From JANQPA01 sp964548175 (GTDB lineage Bacteria > Bacteroidota > Bacteroidia > Chitinophagales > Saprospiraceae): a DNA stretch of 64,000 nt. The notes under the pieces are model-generated. The model had not been told where the DNA came from. It was given only the letters and a program-made list of their open reading frames with translations, and ran no database searches. Both the position numbers and the translations under genes were made by a program. Of this stretch, positions 1 to 9,400 are shown one piece after another. Where the stretch lies: assembly GCA_964548175.1 (NCBI GenBank), contig CAZJQS010000015.1, positions 30,600 to 94,599 on the forward strand. Reading direction: 5' to 3'. Numbering within the stretch: the stretch's first letter is position 1; every line of letters starts with the position of its first letter.

Positions 1-1359
1 GAGCTCCAGGGCCACATCAAACGGGCTTTCTCTCTTATTCAGCCGGTAACAGAGATATCCGTTATGTTCCACCAGCTGTTTTTTTATCCTTTCCAGCCGG
101 TCGCCTGATGTTTTCTTTAAGGGAAAAACCTCCTTTAAGGGCTTCCGCGGCTCCAGCAGCTTCAGTTCCGTCAGCCCCTCCTGTAGTTCGAAAGGCAATA
201 TCTTTCTGGGAAAATAGATCACCAGCTGCTGCCCGAGGGTAAGTTCTCCCCCCTTTAGTCTGTTCCAGGCCTTGAGCTGATGGACGGTACAACCCGTATT
301 TTTACTCACCGATTCAAGCGTTTCGCCGCTAAGCACCGTGTATATTTTCTTTTCGTACTGGCTGTTATTGATCTCCCGGGGTTGGGAAACATAGACGGGG
401 GTGGATTGAACACGGAGCCGGGCTTCAAAATCCGGCCGCTTCTGATCCAGGTAATCCTGAAATGAAGGCATTACTCTTTTAGGCAAGGTCACATAATAGC
501 CCTTCTGTGCAGATGGGACATATCTTTGCAGATAAGCAGGGTTCAATCCTTCGATGATATCCAGAGGAAGCCGCGTGACCTGTGCTATTTCGTAAAAATT
601 GATGCTGTCGTACACCATGACCGTTTCGGTCATCTGCATATCCAGGTCGGGATACCTGGGCGTCAGATCGTGTTCCTCATAATGGTGGATCAGGTAGGTG
701 GCGGCAATAAAGGCCGGTACATAGTTGCGCGTTTCACGGGGAAGGAACCGACGTATATTCCAGAAGTTTTTACTCCGTCCTCTTTTGATGGCGCGGCTGA
801 CCCGGCCGCCGCCGCTGTTGTATGCTGCGATGGCAAGCTCCCAGTCGCCGAATCGCTCGTAAAGCTTTTTTAAATAAACTGCAGCTGCTTTGGTAGACCG
901 CTGCGGGTCAGAGCGCTCGTCGACTATGTCGTTGATCTCTAACCCGAAATATTTACCCGTGGAAGGCATGAACTGCCACAAGCCCGTTGCGCCCACCCGG
1001 GATACTGCTTTGGGATTCAGTGCAGATTCCACCACTGAAAGGTACTTCAGGTCTGAAGGAAGTCCTTCAGAACGGAAATGTTCTTCGAACAATGGGAAAT
1101 ACATGACAAGATTACCGAGGATGTTCTCTGCTTTGTCCCTTTTTCTGATGGTATAGGTTTGGAGATAGCTTTTTACCACCTCATCATAACGCGGGGGGAC
1201 GATCTCACTTTCCATTTTATTGATGCGCTCAATAACGGCAGGTTCGTCATATTCGGGTTCCGAATCGTTGAGATTTGATCTGTCACTGGCATTCAGTACT
1301 CCACCGAAGATGCTAAAAAGCAACAGGAGTACGTACAGCTTAAACGCTGAGGGTTCCAT
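1..1359 (-). CDS. Membrane-bound lytic murein transglycosylase, MltD-like, with LysM (3' end outside window)
   Basis: Reading the minus strand from an ATG at 1359, the frame stays open to base 1, giving 453 residues of an incomplete protein. A hydrophobic signal segment covers residues about 8-23. A family 1 lytic transglycosylase (SLT) domain follows, with the catalytic glutamate at about E111 in VVESALNPKA, then GATGLWQFMPSTGKYFG and a later AIAAYNSGGG motif. A LysM peptidoglycan-binding repeat lies at about 336-380 (YTVLSGETLESV). Enzymes of this family cleave the MurNAc-GlcNAc bond of peptidoglycan, forming 1,6-anhydro ends. More LysM repeats would be expected past the edge. It lies 23 bp after the gatA stop, so it is probably the last gene of a hisS-gatA unit. 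Confidence 0.88.
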   Translation of the reverse strand, partial: MEPSAFKLYVLLLLFSIFGGVLNASDRSNLNDSEPEYDEPAVIERINKMESEIVPPRYDEVVKSYLQTYTIRKRDKAENILGNLVMYFPLFEEHFRSEGLPSDLKYLSVVESALNPKAVSRVGATGLWQFMPSTGKYFGLEINDIVDERSDPQRSTKAAAVYLKKLYERFGDWELAIAAYNSGGGRVSRAIKRGRSKNFWNIRRFLPRETRNYVPAFIAATYLIHHYEEHDLTPRYPDLDMQMTETVMVYDSINFYEIAQVTRLPLDIIEGLNPAYLQRYVPSAQKGYYVTLPKRVMPSFQDYLDQKRPDFEARLRVQSTPVYVSQPREINNSQYEKKIYTVLSGETLESVSKNTGCTVHQLKAWNRLKGGELTLGQQLVIYFPRKILPFELQEGLTELKLLEPRKPLKEVFPLKKTSGDRLERIKKQLVEHNGYLCYRLNKRESPFDVALEL

Positions 1360-1382
1360 AAGGCAATTGTATTAATTTCAAG

Positions 1383-2818
<1,436 letters not shown>

Positions 2819-2822
<4 letters not shown>

Positions 2823-4162
2823 GGACGCAGTTTTTCTATGATTTCATCAATGGTCATCATCTCTTGTTCTCCCGTGGTCATATTTTTCAGGGACAGCTGA
2901 CCGCTTTCCATTTCCTGACTACCAACGATGGAGACATACTGAGTCCCCCTGGCATTGGCGTATTTCATCTGCTTTTTCATTTTGACCGGATCGGGATAGA
3001 TCTCTGCATTAATGCCGGCAGCTCTTACTTTGACAAGCTGTTCAAAGGCATACAGATGGGTATTTTCATCAAAAGATAAAAAGATCAGCCTGAGGTTCCG
3101 GGCGTCGTCCTCAGGGAACAGTCTGAGCTCTTCCATCACATCGTAGATGCGCTCCGCCCCAAAAGAAACGCCAACACCAGATACGTCTTTCAGCCCGAAA
3201 ACACCTGTCAGGTCATCATAGCGCCCGCCACCCCCGATGCTGCCCATATCGACATTTTTCGCGGAAACCTCAAAAATGCATCCGGTGTAGTAGTTCAGTC
3301 CGCGCGCCAGGGTGACGTCAAACAAGATCTCGTTGGCCGGCTGATAATACTGGAGGTAGCGGAAAACCGTGTTGATCTCTTCAATGCCTTTCATTCCGGC
3401 GCTGCTGCCTTCCATCAGGGGGGCGAGCTCTTCCAGCGTTTTTACCAGCAGTATGCTTTCGATCTTGTCGACTGCTTCCAGGGGTATGCCTCGGTCAGAT
3501 AATTCTTTTTTCACCCCCTCCATCCCGATCTTGTCCAGCTTGTCGATCGCGACGGTCATAGCCGTGAACTGATCGGCGATACCGGCGACCTCTGCTATGC
3601 CGGCCAGTATTTTCCGGTTGTTGATCTTTATGGTGACAGGCAAATTTAATTTGGCGAATACCTCATCATAGATTTGTGCTAATTCCGCTTCGCAGACCAG
3701 TGAATCGGAGCCCACCACATCCACATCGCATTGATAGAATTCCTGGTACCGGCCCTTTTGAGGGCGATCGGCGCGCCAGACCGGTTGTATCTGATAACGC
3801 TTAAAGGGAAAAGTGAGGTCGCTTTGATACATCACCACATAACGCGCAAAGGGCACCGTAAGGTCATACCGCAACCCCCTTTTTGATATAGAGGGTAATA
3901 TCTTGACGGAATCTCTGGCATCCAGGGCTTCTATATCGGCTTTATTGAGAAAATCGCCATTGTTCAGTACTTTAAAAAGGAGTTGGTCCCCCTCGTCGCC
4001 GTATTTCCCGGTAAGGGTAGAGAGGTTCTCCATAGTGGGCGTCTCGATGGGTTGGTAACCGTATTTAATGAAAACACTTTTGATGGTGTCGAATATAAAA
4101 TTGCGTTTATTAACCTCTTGAGGGCCGAAATCTCTCGTTCCCTTTGGTATGCCTACTTTCAT
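2819..4162 (-). CDS. hisS: Histidine--tRNA ligase
   Basis: Class II aminoacyl-tRNA synthetase that charges tRNA-His, 447 residues. Motif 2 is seen in WRADRPQKGRYQEFYQCD. The histidine-specific motifs are LARGLNYYTG and the glycine-rich GGGGRYDDLTGVFG. The C-terminal anticodon-binding domain starts around residue 350. The N-terminus (KVGIPKGTRDFGPQE) carries the usual GTRD motif, which supports the ATG at 4162. It overlaps gatA by 4 bp and heads the unit hisS-gatA-transglycosylase. Confidence 0.96.
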
Positions 4163-4236
4163 AATGCTAAGGGGTGAAATATGAAGAAATGCAGCGGCCG
4201 GCCGTATCTGTCGGAAGCGGCCGGCTGCTGTAGGTT

Positions 4237-5274
4237 TTATATGATCGAAGCGAATTGCCTCAAAAAGCGTACGTCGTTCTCGAAGAACATACGGATGTCT
4301 CCTATGTCAAACAGGCGCAGAGCCTGACGTTCGATGCCCATGCCAAAGGCGAAGCCGGTGTATTTTTCGGAGTCGATGCCGCAACTTTCCAATACGTTAG
4401 GATCAACCATGCCGCAGCCCAGTATCTCCAGCCAGCCGGTCCCTTTAGTAAGGCGGTAGTCTTTCTCTGTAGCCGTTCCCAGGTAAACGTCCATTTCGGC
4501 GCTGGGTTCGGTGAATGGAAAGAAAGACGGCCGCAGGCGGATCTTAATGTCCGGGCCGAACATTTCGCGAGCGAAGTAGAGCAATGTCTGCTTCAGGTCG
4601 GCGAAGGAGACCTTTTCGTCAATATAGAGCCCTTCCACCTGATGGAACTGACAGTGCGAGCGCGCCGAGATGGTCTCATTGCGATATACCCGGCCGGGGG
4701 CAATGATCCGGATGGGCGGCTTTTGAGCGGTCATTACACGAGCCTGTACAGAGGAAGTGTGGGTGCGCAGCAGCATGGTGTTGCTGCCCTTCAGGTAAAA
4801 GGTGTCCTGCATGTCGCGCGCCGGATGGTCCTCAGGAGTGTTCATGGCCGTAAAATTGTGCCAGTCATCTTCGATCTCGCGCTCCTCAGCCACTACGAAA
4901 CCGATGCGTTCGAATATTTTGATGATGCGGTTCATGGTAAGGGCTACCGGGTGGCGGGAGCCCAACTCCAGAGGCTCACCGGGGGCGGTCAGGTCGAGGT
5001 TAGCAGCCGATTGTTCTTCTTCAGCAGCTTCCAATTCCAGTTTGACGGCTTCAAACTTTTGCTCGGCCGCCTGCTTGGCCTTATTGATCAGCAGCCCGAA
5101 GTCCTTTTTTTGCTCATTAGGAATATTACGGATCTCGCCCGACAGAGGCTTGAGAATGTTTTTACTGCCCAGGTATTTGATCCGGAACGACTCCAACTCT
5201 TCCGTGCCGGAGAGGGTCGTTGCTTCGATCTCGCTGATGATCGCATTGATCTTGTCGAAGATTTCGGTAGCCAT
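4237..5274 (-). CDS. pheS: Phenylalanine--tRNA ligase alpha subunit
   Basis: Catalytic subunit of the alpha2beta2 phenylalanyl-tRNA synthetase; 345 residues, usual length. A predicted coiled-coil tRNA-binding N-terminus (about 1-90) precedes the class II catalytic core. Recognisable motifs are RTHTSSVQARVM, the motif 2 region VYRNETISARSHCQFHQVEG, FTEPSAEMDVY, EILGCGMVDPNVL and the motif 3 region GFAFGMGIERQALRLF. The pheT beta-subunit gene is not adjacent. The gene is probably monocistronic, with a good promoter match 36 bp upstream of the ATG. Confidence 0.96.
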   Translation of the reverse strand: MATEIFDKINAIISEIEATTLSGTEELESFRIKYLGSKNILKPLSGEIRNIPNEQKKDFGLLINKAKQAAEQKFEAVKLELEAAEEEQSAANLDLTAPGEPLELGSRHPVALTMNRIIKIFERIGFVVAEEREIEDDWHNFTAMNTPEDHPARDMQDTFYLKGSNTMLLRTHTSSVQARVMTAQKPPIRIIAPGRVYRNETISARSHCQFHQVEGLYIDEKVSFADLKQTLLYFAREMFGPDIKIRLRPSFFPFTEPSAEMDVYLGTATEKDYRLTKGTGWLEILGCGMVDPNVLESCGIDSEKYTGFAFGMGIERQALRLFDIGDIRMFFENDVRFLRQFASII

Positions 5275-5309
5275 GGTTGTTGTTTTAGTCGTTGTTTCAG
5301 TCTGGACTG

Positions 5310-5342
5310 CAAATGTAAAGAATTTTATTTAAGCCGGGCAAA
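5310..5342 (-). promoter_or_regulatory. Candidate pheS promoter (TTTG-21-TACATTTG)
   Basis: On the minus strand, TACATTTG (5310-5317) matches the Bacteroidota sigma -7 consensus TAnnTTTG. A TTTG (5339-5342) lies 21 bp upstream, which fits the known -33/-7 arrangement. It sits 36 bp before the pheS ATG. The -33 TTTG falls inside the right-arm copy of the dispersed palindromic element at 5331-5391. Confidence 0.6.
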
Positions 5343-5391
5343 CCCGCCCGGCCGATAGGCGGGCGAGCGCGATGACTTTTTACATAACCCT
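5331..5391. repeat. Dispersed palindromic element, solo right arm
   Basis: The sequence runs from AAGCCGGGCAAACCCGCC to GACTTTTTACATAACCC. It matches the right half of the full element at 6186-6404, with AAGCCGGGCAAACC shared and the GACTTTTTACA end conserved. The left arm and inner hairpin are absent. It contains an inner palindrome of its own (CCCGCC...GGCGGG). Confidence 0.6.
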
Positions 5392-5395
5392 AATT

Positions 5396-6064
5396 TTATA
5401 CATTTAATTCCCTGGCGGCGTGTCTTGAAAAGCTGCGGTAATAAATTCCCGCCAGCACACCGAAGGCAAAGCCGCCGATGTGAGCCCAATAGGCAATGCC
5501 GCTGCCGTCCCCTTCAGCCTGTAGACTGGCCGTGCCGTCGAACATCTGCATGGCGATCCAGATGCCCAGAAAAAGAAAAGCAGGCAGGCGAAAAGGAAAG
5601 ATAAAAAACAATACCTTGATTTGGGATTGAGGATACATGACCAAATAAGTCCCCATAACAGCAGCAATAGCACCGCTGGCCCCAACTAAAGGGATGTTGC
5701 TGTATAAATTGAAGAACATATGACCCGCCAGAGCCGCCACCCCGCCCAGCAGATAAAAGACCAAAAAGCGGCTGCTACCAATGGTAGCCTCTATATTGTC
5801 GGCAAAAATCCATAGAAAAACCATATTGCCGATCAAATGCCAGCCGCCTCCGTGGAGAAACATGCTGGTAATGACCGTATGCAACCCTTCTCCCTGCATG
5901 ATCCTGGATGGAATGGCGCCATAGTTTATCGTTATATCGTAAACCGATTCCGGAACGATTAAATATTGGTACACAAACACGGCAATATTTAACAGGATAA
6001 AGCCGTAACTAAAAAGAGGATAATGTCCGCCTTTTATCTGATCGTCACCAATAGGAAATAGCAT
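5396..6064 (-). CDS. Rhomboid family intramembrane serine protease
   Basis: A 222-residue polytopic membrane protein with about six transmembrane segments. Rhomboids cleave transmembrane substrates within the membrane using a Ser-His dyad. The nucleophile serine is in GASGAIAAVMG, the histidine is in YWAHIGGFAFG, and the conserved HLIGNMVFLWIFADNIE segment with oxyanion-hole residues is present. The N-terminus MLFPIGDDQIKGG is typical of bacterial copies. It has no close operon partner, and its substrate cannot be inferred. Confidence 0.92.
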   Translation of the reverse strand: MLFPIGDDQIKGGHYPLFSYGFILLNIAVFVYQYLIVPESVYDITINYGAIPSRIMQGEGLHTVITSMFLHGGGWHLIGNMVFLWIFADNIEATIGSSRFLVFYLLGGVAALAGHMFFNLYSNIPLVGASGAIAAVMGTYLVMYPQSQIKVLFFIFPFRLPAFLFLGIWIAMQMFDGTASLQAEGDGSGIAYWAHIGGFAFGVLAGIYYRSFSRHAARELNV

Positions 6065-6185
6065 AGTATGAAAGGTTTATATTAAATTTGCTATGGTTAG
6101 AAGATCGGTCTTGCTTCCACAAGATCGTAAAACTTTAGATGAAATGTTTTGAATTGAAGACAATTAAATAAGTAAGCCATTAAAA

Positions 6186-6404
6186 GCAGGATAGAAGTTG
6201 TGTAAAAAGTCTTCGTACTCTTCCCGCCTGACGGCCGGCAGGTTTGCGCAGCTAATAAAATTCTTTTTTGAGTTTTCTGCCGAAGAAAATCTGTGATTTT
6301 CTTCGGCAGAAAACTCAAAAAATAGAATCTTTCAAGCCGGGCAAACCTGCCGGCTGTCAGGGCAGGAGGAGTAGCTGACTTTTTACACAACCCCTGTCCT
6401 GCTT
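6186..6404. repeat. Dispersed nested palindromic element, full copy
   Basis: Outer arms are AGCAGGATAGAAGTTGTGTA (continuing AAAAGTC) and its near-complement ending ACACAACCCCTGTCCTGCT. Middle arms carry CCCGCCTGACGGCCGGCAGG and AAGCCGGGCAAACCTGCC. The inner hairpin has a perfect stem of about 28 bp (left about 6264-6291, right 6295-6322) around a 3-nt loop, built from TTTTTTGAGTTTTCTGCC and its continuation. It occupies most of the divergent gap (6065-6496) between the rhomboid and PorU-like genes. No ORF or tRNA was seen in the gap. Confidence 0.75.
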
Positions 6405-6458
6405 AAATATACTTAAATTATCCACCGCCCGCGGGCGATGGATAATTTAAGTATATTT
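6405..6458. repeat. Loop-free 27-bp palindrome upstream of the PorU-like gene
   Basis: Two 27-nt arms (6405-6431 and 6432-6458) meet with no spacer and differ at one position. The arms contain AAATATACTTAAATTATCC outside and a GC-rich centre CGCCCGCGGGCG. The right arm ends in TATATTTTG, close to the -7 consensus TAnnTTTG, about 40 bp before the ATG at 6497. The palindrome may therefore overlap the promoter. Confidence 0.65.
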
Positions 6459-6496
6459 TGCTCCCTGGCATATCATTTTCCCAAAACGAACATAGA

Positions 6497-9400
6497 ATGA
6501 AAAAACTAGTACTCCTGTCTTTATTTTCCTTCAGCCTGTCCCTGGCCGTTACCGCTCAGATGCAGGTTGGCAATGAGTTGCTGTTCGGAAACGAGTGGAT
6601 CGATTACGAACAGACTTACCTAAAGATCAAAATCACAGAAGATGGCTGGCGCCGCCTGACCGGCGCCCAGATGGCCTCCGCAGGGATCGACCTCAGCGAG
6701 GTCTCCGGCCGTAATCTGACCCTCTTTTGGATGGGGCGCCCCATCCCCATCGACCGGTCAACCTCAGGTGCTTTTTCTCCAAATGACTACATCGCCTTCT
6801 TTGGTCAAAAAAACCAGGGCGGACTGGATCGCCATCTTTTTGAAAGCGAAGAAGACATGCTTAATCCTTACTACAGCATGTTCTCCGATACTTCAGCCTA
6901 TTTCCTGTCCTGGAAAGTCAGCGGGCGGACCAGCCCCGATTACGAAGAGGTGGAAAACGACCTGGCCGACCTTCCGGAAAAAGAACAATGGTATTGGGCG
7001 GTGGAGCGTAGGGTTTTGGGGGAGCAGGCGCGCTACAAAAGGGAAGGCCCGGATAATCTTCTTGCATACTCTGCCTTTGACCGTGGAGAGGGCTTCGTTT
7101 CAAATGAGAACGATTACCACAAAATTGAATTTTCTTCGACCTCCCCGGTGCCTTCTGCAAATACCCAGGCCCGAATACGTTTGCATTTAGTCACCCGTCT
7201 TTCCGGCAGCACTATGATCATAAGCTTTAATGGGAAGGAGTTTTCGAGAGAACAGGTTGCAGGTAATAATCATTTTCTAAAAAAAGAAATGGACATTCCA
7301 TTATCTGACCTGGGAGCTTCTTCTGAATTAGAGATTATAAGAGAAGGATGGACTCCTGATGGAAAAAACAATAGAAACCAGTACGCCATTGCATTTGCTG
7401 AATTAAGCTATCCGCGTGCCTTCGATGCACAGGGAGCGGGGTATTTCGCATTTGATCTGGCGGCAGGGCCTCGTCGTTATCTGGAGGTCGACAATTTTGA
7501 CACCCAGGGAGGAATGATCTGGGTGTATGATTTGACAAATCAGAAAAAAATTCCAACAGTGACTGAAGGGAGTAAAGTTCGTTTTGTTACAGAAGCCTCC
7601 AATCAGGATACGCGATTCGTATTGGTCAATGAGCAATCTGCTTTTCAGCCTGCCGAGCATTTTTCAACTACAAATTTCGTAGATCTTACTACCAGCCGGG
7701 CAGATTTTCTGATCATTACCCATCGGGATCTTTTCAAAGGCCCCAATGGTCGCAACCTGATTCAGGAGTACGCTGATTACAGAAGTTCAGCGGATGGGGG
7801 CAACCATGTTACTCAGGTGATTACGGTTGATCAATTATACGATCAATTTGCCTATGGCGTGTATAACCATTCTTTAGGATTGCACAATTTCGGGCAATAC
7901 GCGGCTCAGGAGTGGAATGCCCTAAAGTATATCCTATTACTTGGGCACGGATACACCTATGACATCAACCGTAACCCGGAGAGAGAACTGGGGCAAAATC
8001 ATTTTGTGCCTACCTATGGCGTTCCCGGTTCTGACAATATTTTATTTGCACCCAAAGGCAGGGTCACGCCCAGTTTTGCCGTCGGCCGTCTGGCGGTGGA
8101 TAGTCCGGAGGAAATTGCCGTGTATCTGAACAAATTAAGAACCTATGAAGCGGACCTTCGCAATGCACGAGGGATAGCAGAAAGGCTTTGGCGCAAAAGG
8201 GTGCTTCATATTGGTGGTGGAAGTGAGCCTCAAGATCAGAGGACGTTCAGGATCACTTTACAAAACATGGAAAAATTTATAACCACTGAAGGCTTTGGAG
8301 GGTTCGTTACCGCCGTTTCAAAGGACAATAATGAACTGGTGCAGTTCACTACTTCGGATCAGGTAAAAGACGCTATGAGTGAAGGAGTGGCGATCAAGTC
8401 GTTTTTAGGGCATGGAGGGGTGACGGGCACCGATTTCGGTTTGGATAATCCTTTAGCTTTTAATAACAAAGGGAAATTTCCCTTGATCTTTTCTCTGGGC
8501 TGCCAGACTGGCAACCTGTTCGACCAGCAAAAAAGTTTGAGTGAATCGTTTATTTTGACGGAGCTGGGTGGGATTGGGTATTTTGCTTCTCCAGGCTATG
8601 CATTTGCCTTTTCACTGGAAGACCTGGCAAGTGAGTTTTACCGGCTATTGAGTACAAAAGAACATTACACGGCCGGTATCGGAGAACTCATGAGGTTGAT
8701 GCGGAATAAATTCGAACAGGGATACAATCAATGGACGAGAGAGCTGGCCATCCAAATGTCTTATCATGGTGATCCGGCCGCCAAAATAAACCTTTATGCT
8801 ACCCCGGATCACATCATCGATCCAGGTTCCGCCAAGATCGAACCCAGGGGACTCACAGCCGCCCAGGATTCTTTTTCTTTCTCTTTTGATGTAGTCAACC
8901 TGGGGTTCAACCAGGTCGATACCTTTGCTATCCTCTTGACGCGCATTTTCCCGGACCAGGAAAAAGAGGAGGTCAGGGATACCATCTCAGCAGGCATAGG
9001 CAGGACCAGCCTCAGCTATCGCTTTGCTGTAGGCGAAGAAAATGTGGAAGGCGAACACCGCATAGAAGTCACACTGGATATAGACAATGACATACGCGAG
9101 GAACCAGCTGAACGGGGCGAACAGAACAATGAACTCATCGAGGGAACGGGTCAGAAGGGCTTCCGCTTTTTTATTCAGCAAAATGCTGTTCTCCCTGTTT
9201 CACCCGCCCCCTTTGCCATTGTCAGTGAGGGCGGTATCAAACTGGTGGCTTCCTCCAATACCCTTAGCCAGGAAGAGCGTAGTTTTCTTTTTCAACTGGA
9301 TACGACCGCTGCCTTCAATTCCAGCAGGTTATCTTCATTCCAGTTGCAATCCCGGGGGGGCGTGCTAGAATGGAAGCCCAATGTCAGTTGGGAAAACGGG

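Noticed and set aside
4255..5358. A 367-codon open frame on the plus strand over pheS.
   Set aside because: It is fully antisense to pheS, whose protein shows all family motifs; the antisense translation has no recognisable domain and is a coding shadow.
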